A DNA stretch of 37,014 bases from a bacterium (GCA_021799485.1 JAJZAK010000021.1:1-37014); one strand, 5' to 3'. Shown: positions 21,985-31,060, counted from the stretch's first letter. The notes: a model not told the origin generated them from the sequence alone. A program made the numbers and translations.

Positions 21985-23072
21985 TGGAGTTCCCATCCCA
22001 ATCCCCGCGCCGCGCCAACCGCTCGGTTTTGACGCTCGTCTTTGGAATCCTTTTGTCCGTGTCGATCCTTGGTTTTCTGATCTTCGGCCATCTGAAGGCT
22101 CTCGCGCACGCCGGGTCCCAGATCGAGTGGGGTTTCGTCCTTTTGGCCGCGCTCGCCGCCTTTGGGAGCTACTCGATGATGGCCGTTGCCTTTCGGAAAG
22201 TTCTGAACGTCCAAGGCTTCCGGATGTCCTTCGCCGAAGTTTTGGGCGTGATCCTCGTCTCGTCGACGGCAAATTATCTCATCTCCTCCATGGGCCTGAG
22301 CGGCTTTGCTCTGAAGGCGCACCTCCTTAAAAAGCGCCGCATCCCCTATGCGACGACCGTCACCGCGTCCGTCCTCACCTCCGTCATCCTCTATAGCGTC
22401 TTGGCCCTGGTCGTGGGGCAAGGCCTGGCCTTCCTTCTCGTTCATTGGGGCGGGACGCGCATGGCGTGGCTTGAGGCGGGTTTTGGGGCCGGCATCTTCG
22501 TCTCGACGGCGGCGCTGGTGTCCCTTCTTTTCTACGGCCGCAAGTTGAGAAGCCGGCTGACCCGGGTGCTCTTTCGCGGGATTGACCGGGCTGTTTTCGC
22601 GGTATCACGCTCCGCCATCCCACAGGAGGAATTCGTGGACTTCGAGCGGCAACTCGAAGAGGGGCTCGATCGGGTCCGCCGCGCCAAGGGAGCCCTTGCG
22701 GCGACGATGGTCTACACGTGCTTCGACTGGTCACTCGTCCTATTGACGCTTTATTTCGCCTTCCGGGCCGTCGGCCAGAGCCTCGGCGTCGGCTATTTGA
22801 GCGCCGGCTTCACCGTCGGACAGGCAACGAGCCTCATTCCGATCCTGCCCGCGGGACTGGGGGCGATGGAGGGCTCGATGGCGATGGTGTTCGACCGGCT
22901 GGGGGTTGATTTCAGCGCGGCGCTCATCGCCGCGATCATTTACCGCGTCGCTTTTTACGTCCTTCCCGGCCTGGTCAGCGTCTTCGTCTTGTGGGGTCTT
23001 AAAGTTTCCGAGCCGGACATCGCTCTGAGCTCGGAACGAGAGGCCGGGGCAGAAGAAGCGGTTGGGAATTGA
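21984..23072 (+). CDS. Lysylphosphatidylglycerol synthase TM-like flippase family protein (UPF0104)
   Basis: A 362-residue membrane protein with about eight hydrophobic segments. Signatures of the LPG-synthase transmembrane/UPF0104 family are visible: LISSMGLSGFALKAHLL early, and GFTVGQATSLIPILPAGLGAMEGSMAMVF followed by ALIAAIIYRVAFYVLP near the end (the P.G.G..E motif region). Family members flip lipid-linked substrates or, when fused, make lysyl lipids; there is no synthase domain here. The ATG at 21984 uses the last base of the upstream stop (TGATG), showing tight coupling. Confidence 0.85.
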   Translation: MEFPSQSPRRANRSVLTLVFGILLSVSILGFLIFGHLKALAHAGSQIEWGFVLLAALAAFGSYSMMAVAFRKVLNVQGFRMSFAEVLGVILVSSTANYLISSMGLSGFALKAHLLKKRRIPYATTVTASVLTSVILYSVLALVVGQGLAFLLVHWGGTRMAWLEAGFGAGIFVSTAALVSLLFYGRKLRSRLTRVLFRGIDRAVFAVSRSAIPQEEFVDFERQLEEGLDRVRRAKGALAATMVYTCFDWSLVLLTLYFAFRAVGQSLGVGYLSAGFTVGQATSLIPILPAGLGAMEGSMAMVFDRLGVDFSAALIAAIIYRVAFYVLPGLVSVFVLWGLKVSEPDIALSSEREAGAEEAVGN

Positions 23073-23114
23073 CCTTTTATGATAAAATGGCCCTGCCGTC
23101 GGCGCCGCAGGATC

Positions 23115-23143
23115 TTGAATTTTAACACAGAAGCGCTCATAAT
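23115..23143 (+). promoter_or_regulatory. Putative clpC promoter
   Basis: TTGAAT (23115-23120) and CATAAT (23138-23143) are 17 bases apart, about 34 bases before the clpC ATG. The spacer contains GAAGCGCTCAT (23130-23140), an 11-mer also present just before the -10-like box of recA. Activity is inferred. Confidence 0.55.
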
Positions 23144-23176
23144 AATAAGAAGAGCAACGGATCGCTAGTCTACTTC

Positions 23177-25681
23177 ATGGCCATGTCCAATCGATTCACG
23201 GAAAGAGCGCAGCGAGTCATCCTCATCGCTCAGGAAGAGGCCAAGCGCCTCAACCACGATTATGTCGGCACGGAGCACATTCTGCTGGGTTTGATCGCTC
23301 TGGGGGAGGGCGTCGCCGCGCAGGTGCTGGCCAACCTGGGAGTCGACCTTCGCCGGGTTCGTTCCGAGATCGAAAAGATCGTCGGCACCGGCGACAATGT
23401 GATGCTTTTGGGAGAGATTCCATTCACCCCGCGCGCCAAGAAAGTCCTTGAATACGCCGTCGAGGAGGCCCAGCACATGGGCCATTCCTATGTCGGCACC
23501 GAGCATCTTCTGTTGGGCCTCATCCGGGAAGAGGAGGGCGTCGCGGCCCGCGTGCTTGAGAACCTGGGCCTGCGCCTCGACGTGGTCCGCGAGGAGGTCC
23601 TCAATCTCCTCGGGGAGGGCAAGAGCGCGGCGGGCGCTTCCGGCCCCGCCCAGGCGGCCGCGGCTTCGAGCACGCGCACGAAATCCAAGACCCCGACCTT
23701 GGACGAATTCGGAAGGGACTTGACGGCGATGGCCCGGGAGGGGCGGCTCGACCCCGTGATCGGCCGCGAGGATGAGATCGAACGCGTCATCCAGATTTTG
23801 GCCCGGCGCACGAAGAACAACCCGATCCTGGTGGGCGATCCGGGGGTCGGCAAGACCGCGATCGTCGAGGGGCTGGCGCAAAAAATTTCCTCCGGGGACA
23901 TCCCGGAGATCCTGGCCTCGCGCCGGGTCGTCACGCTTGATTTGGCGCTTGTTGTCGCCGGCACCAAGTACCGGGGCGAGTTCGAGCAGAGGCTCAAGAA
24001 CATCATCGAGGAGATCCGCCGCTCGAAGAACTCCGTCATCCTCTTCATCGACGAACTGCACACCCTGATCGGCGCCGGCGCGGCCGAGGGCGCGATCGAC
24101 GCCTCCAACATGATCAAGCCCGCGCTGTCCCGCGGCGAGCTTCAGACGATCGGGGCGACGACCCTGGACGAGTACCGCAAATACATCGAGCGCGACGCGG
24201 CGCTCGAGAGACGATTCCAGCCCATCATCGTCGATCCTCCGTCGGTCGAGGAGACGTTCGAGATCTTGAAGGGGCTGCGGGACAAGTACGAGGCGCATCA
24301 CAAGGTCAAGTACTCCGACGACGCCTTGAAGGCCGCCGCCGAGCTTTCCGATCGCTACATTTCCGACCGCTTTCTCCCGGACAAGGCCATTGATTTGATC
24401 GATGAGTCCGGCTCCCGATCGAGACTCCAGATGACCCAGACGCCGCCTCAGTTCAAGGAGAAAGAGGCGGAGATCGACAAGGTCGTCAAGGACAAGGCGG
24501 CCGCCATCGCCAACCAGGAATACGAGAAGGCGGCTCGGTTGCGCGACAAGGAAAAGGATTTGCGCAAGGCCCTCGAGGAATCCAAGAAAAAGTGGCGCAG
24601 CAAGCGCGACCAGGACGTGCCCGTCATCTCCGAGGAAGACGTGGCGGCCGTGGTCTCCAAGTGGACCGGCATACCCGTCATGAGCCTCACCGAGCCCGAA
24701 ACGGAGCGCCTGCTCAAGATGGAGGAGGTTCTTCACGGCCGGGTCGTGGGGCAGGAGGAGGCGATCCGGTCCGTCTCCCAGGCCATCCGGCGCTCCCGCG
24801 CGGGCCTCAAGGACATCAAGCGCCCGATCGGATCCTTCTTGTTCCTCGGCCCCACCGGCGTCGGCAAGACCGAGCTTGCGAAGGCCCTGGCCGAATTCAT
24901 GTTCGGCAACGAGGAGGCCATGGTCCGCATCGACATGTCCGAGTACATGGAGAAGTTCTCCGTGTCGCGGCTGATCGGGGCGCCTCCAGGCTACGTCGGC
25001 TATGAGGAGGGCGGGCAGCTGACCGAGGCCGTCCGGCGCAAGCCTTACTCGGTCGTTCTCCTAGACGAGATCGAGAAGGCCCACCCCGACATCTTCAACA
25101 TCCTGCTCCAGGTGATGGACGACGGGCTCCTTAACGACAACCTTGGCCACAAGGTGAGCTTCAAGAACACGATCCTCATCATGACCTCCAACGTGGGCGC
25201 CCGCCTCATCACGCGCGGCAAGTCCTTGGGCTTCGTGGCGCACCAGGACGAGCGGGAGGAATTGGAGACCGATTACGGCAAAATCAAGGACACGGTCATG
25301 GAGGAAGTGAAGCGGGTCTTCAATCCCGAGTTCATCAACCGTGTCAACGACATCCTCGTTTTCAAGCCCCTGGGAGAAAGCGAGACGCATCAGATTCTCA
25401 AGCTCATGCTCACGCACGTCGAGACCAAGATCAAGGCCCAGGGCTTTTCCATCGCCTTCTCCGAGGACTGCGAGAAATTCCTCGTCAAGGCCGGCTTCGA
25501 CGCCAACTACGGAGCGAGACCGCTGGCGCGCACGATCCAGCGCCTCGTCGAGGAGCCTCTGGCGGAGGAGATCCTGCAAAAGAAGTTCCCGGCGGGAGGC
25601 GTGATCTACGTCAACGTGGAGTCCTCCGGAGAGAAGCTTTCCTTTAGCGACAAGCCCGTCGAGAAGGTTCAAGGATCCTAA
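23177..25681 (+). CDS. clpC: ATP-dependent Clp protease ATP-binding subunit ClpC
   Basis: An 834-residue HSP100 unfoldase. It has two N-terminal Clp_N repeats (ERAQRVILIAQEEAKRL and the second PRAKKVLEYAVEEAQHMGHS), the first AAA+ module with GDPGVGKT and FIDELHTLIGAG, a middle region with a UVR-like helix (EYEKAARLRDKEKDLRKALE), the second AAA+ module with GPTGVGKTELAKALAE, LLDEIEKAHPD, and the C-terminal D2-small domain. The UVR-like middle marks it as ClpC rather than ClpA. It feeds unfolded proteins to ClpP, which is not in this window. ATG codons at 23177 and 23183 lack a clear Shine-Dalgarno site. The beta-lactamase-like gene follows after 15 bases. Confidence 0.95.
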   Translation: MAMSNRFTERAQRVILIAQEEAKRLNHDYVGTEHILLGLIALGEGVAAQVLANLGVDLRRVRSEIEKIVGTGDNVMLLGEIPFTPRAKKVLEYAVEEAQHMGHSYVGTEHLLLGLIREEEGVAARVLENLGLRLDVVREEVLNLLGEGKSAAGASGPAQAAAASSTRTKSKTPTLDEFGRDLTAMAREGRLDPVIGREDEIERVIQILARRTKNNPILVGDPGVGKTAIVEGLAQKISSGDIPEILASRRVVTLDLALVVAGTKYRGEFEQRLKNIIEEIRRSKNSVILFIDELHTLIGAGAAEGAIDASNMIKPALSRGELQTIGATTLDEYRKYIERDAALERRFQPIIVDPPSVEETFEILKGLRDKYEAHHKVKYSDDALKAAAELSDRYISDRFLPDKAIDLIDESGSRSRLQMTQTPPQFKEKEAEIDKVVKDKAAAIANQEYEKAARLRDKEKDLRKALEESKKKWRSKRDQDVPVISEEDVAAVVSKWTGIPVMSLTEPETERLLKMEEVLHGRVVGQEEAIRSVSQAIRRSRAGLKDIKRPIGSFLFLGPTGVGKTELAKALAEFMFGNEEAMVRIDMSEYMEKFSVSRLIGAPPGYVGYEEGGQLTEAVRRKPYSVVLLDEIEKAHPDIFNILLQVMDDGLLNDNLGHKVSFKNTILIMTSNVGARLITRGKSLGFVAHQDEREELETDYGKIKDTVMEEVKRVFNPEFINRVNDILVFKPLGESETHQILKLMLTHVETKIKAQGFSIAFSEDCEKFLVKAGFDANYGARPLARTIQRLVEEPLAEEILQKKFPAGGVIYVNVESSGEKLSFSDKPVEKVQGS

Positions 25682-25696
25682 AGCAGGGAGCCCCGC

Positions 25697-26773
25697 TTGC
25701 AGCGCATCCGTCTTAGACGCCAGCGCTCAAGGTTTCCGCTCACCCTCAGCCGCGCCGTCCTTCTCCTGACGGCGGCTCTTCTGGTTGCCGTCTCCTCCTA
25801 CACGCTGGGCTATCGCCTCACGTGGAAGGACGCCAAGGAGCCCGATTTCGCCTCCGAAACCCAGCAGATCATTTCCTCCGTCAAACCTGTCCCACCGGGC
25901 GCCCCCGCCGCCCAGCAGGAGGCCGACTGGCGGCGCATGGTCGGGCGGATCTCGAAGCTGGCTCGCCGCTATCCCGGCCATGTCGCCGTCGAACTTGAGG
26001 ATCTGGGCCGCGGGGAGCGCTGGACCTATCATCCGGACGAGCTTTTTCCATCCGCGAGCCTCATCAAGGTGCCCATCATGGCGTGCGTCTTCGCGAAGAT
26101 CCACGAGGGCGGGATGTCGCTCGACGATATCGAGGTGATCGGCCGCAAGGACCGGCGCTCCGGCTCGGGTTCCCTGAAGTGGCGGCCCGCGGGAACCCAC
26201 ATGACCGTGCGCGAGCTTTTGCGCCACATGATCACCGAGTCAGACAATACCGCGGCCGCAGTATTCATCAGGCTTTTGGGTTATGACTACCTCAGAGAGC
26301 ACTTTGCCCAGCTAGGGCTGGTGAAGACGTCGATTTCGCGCCAGGGGATGAGCCTGCGCAGCGGCCGGGTCGCCAATGAGAACTACACAACCGCCCGGGA
26401 AATGTCCTCTCTCCTCGAGAGGATCTACCGAGGGCAGCTTGTCGATCCGGCCTCGAGCCAGACGATGCTCGACATTCTGCGCGAAAAGAAGGCCGTGGCC
26501 ACGCGCCTTGCCAAAGGCCTGCCCGCCGGCTGGGAGATCGCGCATAAGACGGGGTTATTGCGCCGAGCTTGCCACGACAGCGCCATTATTTTTACGCCGC
26601 GGGGCCCTTACTTGATGACGGTCCTGACCGGACGCAACCCCAACTACCGCGTCGCCAAGAGCTTTATCACCAGGCTGGGGCACGCGACCTTTCCCTTCTG
26701 GGGCGCCCGTCGCGTCCGGATCGCCCATCATCGCCGCCGCGGTCATAGGCGCTCCCTCGCCTTACGGGACTAG
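25697..26773 (+). CDS. Class A beta-lactamase-like serine hydrolase
   Basis: A 358-residue membrane-anchored protein; the start is TTG 25697, 15 bases after the clpC stop. A hydrophobic segment (residues 15-42) is an uncleaved anchor or signal. The three active-site motifs of the beta-lactamase/DD-peptidase fold are present: SLIK (Ser121, Lys124), SDN (182-184) and KTG (284-286). The order and spacing are those of class A beta-lactamases, but whether it hydrolyses beta-lactams or cell-wall peptides is not shown. The basic tail (RIAHHRRRGHRRSLALRD) ends at a TAG that is the left TA junction of palindromic element 3. Confidence 0.88.
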   Translation: MQRIRLRRQRSRFPLTLSRAVLLLTAALLVAVSSYTLGYRLTWKDAKEPDFASETQQIISSVKPVPPGAPAAQQEADWRRMVGRISKLARRYPGHVAVELEDLGRGERWTYHPDELFPSASLIKVPIMACVFAKIHEGGMSLDDIEVIGRKDRRSGSGSLKWRPAGTHMTVRELLRHMITESDNTAAAVFIRLLGYDYLREHFAQLGLVKTSISRQGMSLRSGRVANENYTTAREMSSLLERIYRGQLVDPASSQTMLDILREKKAVATRLAKGLPAGWEIAHKTGLLRRACHDSAIIFTPRGPYLMTVLTGRNPNYRVAKSFITRLGHATFPFWGARRVRIAHHRRRGHRRSLALRD

Positions 26774-26867
26774 TGTAGTGCTTCATATGTCCCTTTACAT
26801 TTCGCCTCGTCGAAGAATGCTCTCGCTCGTCGAGATCGAAAGTAAAGAAGTGTTGGAAGCACTACAC
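26773..26867 (+). mobile_element. Palindromic MITE-like element 3
   Basis: Inverted repeats CTAGTGTAGTGCTTC (26770-26784) and its complement (26856-26870) frame a short inner palindrome (about 26792-26848). The insertion flanks are TA/TA, and GGGAC lies on both sides. The stop of the beta-lactamase-like gene, TAG (26771-26773), is the left TA plus the first base of the element. Removal restores CGGGACTAGGGAC, so the original stop was also TAG. No coding capacity. Confidence 0.75.
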
Positions 26868-26895
26868 TAGGGACAGCCGTGGAAGCCCAAGGAGG

Positions 26896-27507
26896 GTGAC
26901 GGACGGGCCGAAGCAGGCTCGATTGATTCCCTGCCGCCGGTTTCTGAGCGTCGCCCTTTGCTGCCTTCCCTTGCTTTCCGCCGCCGCCGTCCCGGCGCTC
27001 AAGCGCCGCCTGGCCGGCTTGACGCTTGGCGAAACCCTTTGGAGCGTCAAGCGCCGCTATCCGCCGCTGAGAACCTGGCCGGAGATTCGGGAACAAAAAG
27101 GGGGGGTCGACCGTTATATTATTAGACGGGGAAGCGCCAAGGGCCTGCCGGCCTTCGTCGACGAACTCCGCCTGGGATTCAAGGGCTGGTTTTTAGTGGA
27201 GATCCAGGTGATCATGACGAAATCCTACAGCGAGAAGAATCCTCCCCAGCAAGTCGCCCTGAACTTGGCGCTCCTCTACGGGCCGCCAAAGCGATCTCCC
27301 AACGTCTCCTGGTGGGCGGACGGCCGCACGGTGATGCGCATCCTAGACGAGCCGGCTCCCCGCCCGCCGAAGCTGACCAAGCCCTCGAAGCCCCCCGGCT
27401 TTTATGATCCCTATCTTCCGCCGCCGGCCGAGCCGCGCCCTCGGACACCGGCGCGCGTCGATCTCCGGACGAGCCTCCAAATTTTCGATAGGAAGATCTT
27501 CGAATGA
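26896..27507 (+). CDS. Exported hypothetical protein upstream of recA
   Basis: A 203-residue exported protein with a signal-like stretch (FLSVALCCLPLLSAAAVPA). I do not recognise the family. The body has a GLTLGETLWSVKRRYPPLR segment, typical of small exported proteins with a beta-alpha start, and a Pro-rich C-terminal tail (PAPRPPKLTKPSKPP). The start is unsure: GTG at 26896 directly touches AAGGAGG, too close for normal use, while TTG at 26923 has AAGCAGG 5 bases upstream and still includes the signal sequence. It lies between palindromic element 3 and the recA promoter region. Confidence 0.65.
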   Translation: MTDGPKQARLIPCRRFLSVALCCLPLLSAAAVPALKRRLAGLTLGETLWSVKRRYPPLRTWPEIREQKGGVDRYIIRRGSAKGLPAFVDELRLGFKGWFLVEIQVIMTKSYSEKNPPQQVALNLALLYGPPKRSPNVSWWADGRTVMRILDEPAPRPPKLTKPSKPPGFYDPYLPPPAEPRPRTPARVDLRTSLQIFDRKIFE

Positions 27508-27520
27508 AGCGCTCATGTGG

Positions 27521-27526
27521 TAAAAT
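27521..27526 (+). promoter_or_regulatory. Possible recA -10 box
   Basis: TAAAAT, 66 bases before the recA ATG, with a weak TTCGAA 16 bases upstream. GAAGCGCTCAT (27506-27516) lies 4 bases before it and recurs in the clpC promoter. GCGGAGGATAG precedes the ATG as ribosome binding site. No clear LexA operator is seen. Confidence 0.35.
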
Positions 27527-27592
27527 AGCACCCAGTCCCGCCCCCGGGGCTGGCCCGCTACGGCGGGAACGTTCGGCGCGGAGGATAGATCC

Positions 27593-28693
27593 ATGTCCCT
27601 AGACGGAGCTCGGGCGAAGGCCCTCGAAACGGCGCTCGCTCAGATCGAGAAGGATTATGGGCGGGAAGCGATCATGAAGTTGGGAGAGCGGGCGGCGAAG
27701 ATCAAGGTCGAGACGATTCCAACCGGGGTCCTGGCCCTCGACCTCGCCTTGGGGGTCGGCGGGCTTCCCCGCGGGCGCATCACCGAGATTTACGGGCCGG
27801 AGGCTTCGGGAAAAACCACCATCGCCCTTCAAACCGCGGCCCAGGCCCAGAAGCTGGGCGGCGCCGCGGCCTACATCGACGCCGAACACGCCCTCGATCC
27901 GCACTACGCGAAGAGCCTTGGCGTCGAGGTGGAAAACCTCCTCATCGCCCAGCCCGACTCCGGCGAGGAGGCCCTCGAGATCACCGAACGCCTTGTTCGG
28001 TCGAGCGCCCTCGACATCATCGTGGTGGACTCGGTCGCGGCCTTGGTTCCCAAGGCCGAGATCGAGGGAGAGATGGGAGACCAGCATGTGGGCCTTCAGG
28101 CGCGGCTCATGAGCCAAGCCCTGCGCAAGCTGACCGCGTCGATTTCCCGCTCGAGGACGAGCCTCGTCTTCATTAACCAGATCCGCCACAAGATCGGCGT
28201 CATGTTCGGCAACCCCGAGACGACGACGGGGGGGCTCGCTCTTAAGTTCTACGCCTCGGCCCGCCTCGACATCCGCCGTATCGAGAACATCAAGGACGGC
28301 GACGTCGTCGTCGGCTCCCGCGTGCGCGTCAAGGTGGTTAAAAACAAGATGGCCCCTCCCTACCGCACGGCCGAGTTCGAGATGATCTACGGCAAGGGTG
28401 CCAGCCGCGAGGGCTGCCTTCTCGACATGGGCGTCGAGAGCGGCCTGCTTGAGAAATCGGGGAGCTGGATCCTTTACGGGAGCGAGCGCCTGGGCCAGGG
28501 CCGCGAGAACGCGAAGGCGACCTTGCGCCAGAACGCGGAGCTCGCCGCGCGGATCGAGAAGGCTCTGCGGGACAAGTTTCTCGTGGCGCCTGAGGCCTCG
28601 GACGCCTCGAATGGGTCCGCGCAGGACTCCGCGCCCAAGGCGAAAGCGCCCGAGCCCGCCGCCCGCTCCGCCAAGGTTCCCGCGCTGCGCTGA
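27593..28693 (+). CDS. recA: Recombinase RecA
   Basis: A 366-residue RecA. Walker A GPEASGKT (68-75), [12 protein letters not shown], Walker B-like [19 protein letters not shown], the L1 region with [21 protein letters not shown]2 with [22 protein letters not shown], and [18 protein letters not shown] are all present in order. It forms filaments on single-stranded DNA for homologous recombination and drives SOS-type repressor cleavage. The C-terminal tail (about 330-366) is Ala/Pro/Lys-rich, unlike the acidic E. coli tail. A xerC/D-type gene follows with a 1-base TGATG overlap, an unusual and probably co-translated pair. Confidence 0.97.
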   Translation: MSLDGARAKALETALAQIEKDYGREAIMKLGERAAKIKVETIPTGVLALDLALGVGGLPRGRITEIYGPEASGKTTIALQTAAQAQKLGGAAAYIDAEHALDPHYAKSLGVEVENLLIAQPDSGEEALEITERLVRSSALDIIVVDSVAALVPKAEIEGEMGDQHVGLQARLMSQALRKLTASISRSRTSLVFINQIRHKIGVMFGNPETTTGGLALKFYASARLDIRRIENIKDGDVVVGSRVRVKVVKNKMAPPYRTAEFEMIYGKGASREGCLLDMGVESGLLEKSGSWILYGSERLGQGRENAKATLRQNAELAARIEKALRDKFLVAPEASDASNGSAQDSAPKAKAPEPAARSAKVPALR

Positions 28694-29607
28694 TGCCCGA
28701 GCCGGAGGCGAACCGTCCTCCGGCCGACGGGCTTCTCGCCGATTACGCGCGATACCTGTCGCTTGAGCGCCGGCTGTCTCCGAATACGCTCGCCGCGTAT
28801 GTCTCGGACCTGCGGCAGTTTCTAGCCGGACTCAAGAAGCGCGGGCGGACTCCGGAGAAGACCGCCGCGGGAGACATCTCGGCCTGGATCGAGAGCCTTT
28901 CGGAGAAGGGCCTCAAGGCGAGCTCGGTCTTTCGAAAGCTCGAGGCCGTCAAGTCCTTCTTCGCCTTCCAGGTTTCCGAGGGTCGAATGGCGGCGAGCCC
29001 CGCCGCGGCCTTCCGTTCCCCGCGGCAAAACGCGCGCCTTCCCAAGACTCTTTCTCTAGGGGACATCGAGCGCCTTCTCGCCGCCTTGGGCGGGGAGGGC
29101 TTCCAGGCGCGGCGGCTGCGGGCGATCGTGGAGCTTCTTTACGCGAGCGGAATCCGGGTCTCCGAGCTTCTGGGCCTCAAGCCCGAGGACCTGAATCTGG
29201 CGGACGGATGGGTGCGGGTGTTCGGCAAGGGTTCCCGGGAGCGTTTAGTCCCGATTCCGGAGTCCGTCGCGCGGACGTTGCTCCGGTATCAGGAGATCAG
29301 GCTCTCAAAGTTCGCCGGCAAGCGCCAGGCGGCGGAGCTTTTCCTGAGCCGCCGCGGCCGCCGGCTCGGCCGGGTGGAAGTCTATAAGGAGTTGCGGGCG
29401 TTGGGGACGAGGGCGCAATTGAGCCGGCCGCTCCACCCGCACCTTCTGCGCCATAGCTTCGCGACCCACCTGTTGGAGGGCGGCGCCGACCTGCGGGCCG
29501 TTCAGGAGATGCTGGGCCACGCGAGCCTGGCCACGACACAGATCTACACCCACCTCGATCGCTCGGCCTTGAAGGACGCCCACCGCAAGTTTCACCCGCG
29601 GGGGTAG
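28693..29607 (+). CDS. xerD: Tyrosine recombinase XerC/XerD
   Basis: A 304-residue tyrosine recombinase. The N-terminal SAM-like DNA-binding domain runs to about residue 110 (YLSLERRLSPNTLAAYVSDL). The catalytic domain has Arg155 (YASGIRVSELLGL), Lys179 (GKGSRER), His250 and Arg253 (HPHLLRHSFATHLLEGG), His276 (MLGHASLATTQIYTH) and the nucleophile Tyr285. Length and arrangement match XerC/XerD, which resolve chromosome dimers at dif with FtsK; which of the two it is cannot be told, so the symbol is tentative. The ATG overlaps the recA stop by 1 base. It converges with the thiolase gene, leaving 6 bases between stops. Confidence 0.9.
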   Translation: MPEPEANRPPADGLLADYARYLSLERRLSPNTLAAYVSDLRQFLAGLKKRGRTPEKTAAGDISAWIESLSEKGLKASSVFRKLEAVKSFFAFQVSEGRMAASPAAAFRSPRQNARLPKTLSLGDIERLLAALGGEGFQARRLRAIVELLYASGIRVSELLGLKPEDLNLADGWVRVFGKGSRERLVPIPESVARTLLRYQEIRLSKFAGKRQAAELFLSRRGRRLGRVEVYKELRALGTRAQLSRPLHPHLLRHSFATHLLEGGADLRAVQEMLGHASLATTQIYTHLDRSALKDAHRKFHPRG

Positions 29608-29613
29608 AGGAGC

Positions 29614-30975
29614 TTACGCCGGCTTCCTGACGACCAGAGCGCCGCCCATGCCGCCGCCGGCGCAGGCCGCGATCATGCCGTTGCGGGCCTTGGCGTCCTG
29701 GCGCATGGAGTAGAGAAGGTTGAGCAAAAGCCTGGCGCCGGTCGCGCCCAGGGGATGGCCGATCGCGATAGAACCGCCGTGGGGATTGAGCGCGCCGGAC
29801 TTGAACTTGGACTCCCAGTCGCAGCCGAACTTTTCCTTGCCCACCTTGAAGATGGAGAGGACCGTGGCGGCGAAAGGCTCGTGGAGCTCGATCGCGTCTA
29901 GAGCGTCGAAGCGCAGCCCGGCGTTTTTGAGCGCGTCGGGAGCCGCGAGGGCGGGGGAAACGCCCATGTGCGCGGGATTGTTGCCATGGAAGGCCCATCC
30001 GCGGATTTCGCCCAGGATTTCGAGTCCCAGGGCCTTGGCTTTCTCCTCCGAGGCCACGACGACCGCGCTGGCGCCGTCTGATCGGCCGCAGGAATTGAAG
30101 AGGGTCACCGTCCCGCGGGATTGGCCCGGCTGGTATTGGACGCCGTCCATGTGCTCGCCGTAATCCTTGAAGAAATTCTCGACGGGATAGCTTGAGTGGT
30201 CGAAGAGCGCCGGGGCCTTCGCGAACATGGCGGGCTTCTGCGGAAGGCTCTCGCGCAGGAAGGGGTATTCGTCCTTGTCGAGGAGGGTCTGGCCTTCGCT
30301 TCGGAAGGGAACGACATGAGTCTGATAAAAATCGCTCTTCCAGCCATCGAGGGCGTGGGCGAAGCTTTGGCGGGCGAATTCGTCCTGAGCCTCTCGGGAG
30401 ATGCCGTACATTTGCGCGCAGACCTCGGCGGTCGCCGCCATGTTGATCTTCTTGACCGGGTCGGTGAGCCCCTGTTCGAGGGCGTCGTCGATGATGACCT
30501 CCGGGCTCTGGAGGAGCGTCGCCCATTTTTCCTTGACCGTATCGAGGCTCCGGAGCTCCTTCATCGCCCGGCTTCCGTCGATCGAGTAGGGGAGTCGGGA
30601 CATGGATTCTGTCCCCCCGGCGATGTAGACCTCCCCTTCGCCGAGTGAAATCGCGCGCGCGGCGGCGCAGACCGATTCGATCGAGGAGACGCAGTTGTTT
30701 TGGACGGTCACCGCCTGGGCCTTTTCGGGGAGCCCGGACTTAAGCAGCGTCACCCGCGCGATGTTGGGCGCCGAGAAAACCTGGCCCACCCAGCCCACGA
30801 TCAAGCCGTCGACCGCCTCCTTGGGAAGCTTCGCGCGGCTCAACGTCGCCTCGACGGCGCTTTGCATCAGGGCCTCGGGTTTCACCCTCGCGAGGGAGTG
30901 GGCGATATGCCCGACCGGCGTGCGAGCGCCGTGGGAAAGGACGATTTTCTTGGGAAGGGAGAAGGAAGACATCAT
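29614..30975 (-). CDS. Thiolase (acetyl-CoA acyltransferase, FadI/FadA-like)
   Basis: A 453-residue thiolase of the degradative or biosynthetic type. The nucleophile is Cys95 (VQNNCVSSIES), the acid/base His sits in ELHEPFAATVL, the second Cys in IAACAGGGMGGA, and the signature GHPLGATGARLL is present. Thiolases cleave 3-ketoacyl-CoA or condense acyl-CoAs. The length (about 450) and sequence lean to the FadI/trifunctional-beta group. The start is ATG at 30975 or 30972: TATAAT on the minus strand (30985-30980) lies 4 bases upstream, so the transcript is probably leaderless. It diverges from the GT4 gene. Confidence 0.9.
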   Translation of the reverse strand: MMSSFSLPKKIVLSHGARTPVGHIAHSLARVKPEALMQSAVEATLSRAKLPKEAVDGLIVGWVGQVFSAPNIARVTLLKSGLPEKAQAVTVQNNCVSSIESVCAAARAISLGEGEVYIAGGTESMSRLPYSIDGSRAMKELRSLDTVKEKWATLLQSPEVIIDDALEQGLTDPVKKINMAATAEVCAQMYGISREAQDEFARQSFAHALDGWKSDFYQTHVVPFRSEGQTLLDKDEYPFLRESLPQKPAMFAKAPALFDHSSYPVENFFKDYGEHMDGVQYQPGQSRGTVTLFNSCGRSDGASAVVVASEEKAKALGLEILGEIRGWAFHGNNPAHMGVSPALAAPDALKNAGLRFDALDAIELHEPFAATVLSIFKVGKEKFGCDWESKFKSGALNPHGGSIAIGHPLGATGARLLLNLLYSMRQDAKARNGMIAACAGGGMGGALVVRKPA

Positions 30976-31016
30976 CCGCATTATACAAAGGCGGCGGAGG
31001 CGGCGCGAGTCCTGTC

Positions 31017-31044
31017 TTGGCCTCTTCGGGGCAAATGATATAAT
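31017..31044 (+). promoter_or_regulatory. Putative promoter of the glycosyltransferase gene
   Basis: TTGGCC (31017-31022) and a perfect TATAAT (31039-31044) with 16 bases between, 16 bases before the ATG at 31061. The leader would be about 9 bases. Activity is inferred. Confidence 0.5.
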
Positions 31045-31060
31045 CCGTTCGCGCGCTGCA

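Noticed and set aside
27562..27592. LexA/SOS operator upstream of recA
   Set aside because: GGGAACGTTCGG is near-palindromic but does not fit the known spaced operator half-sites.
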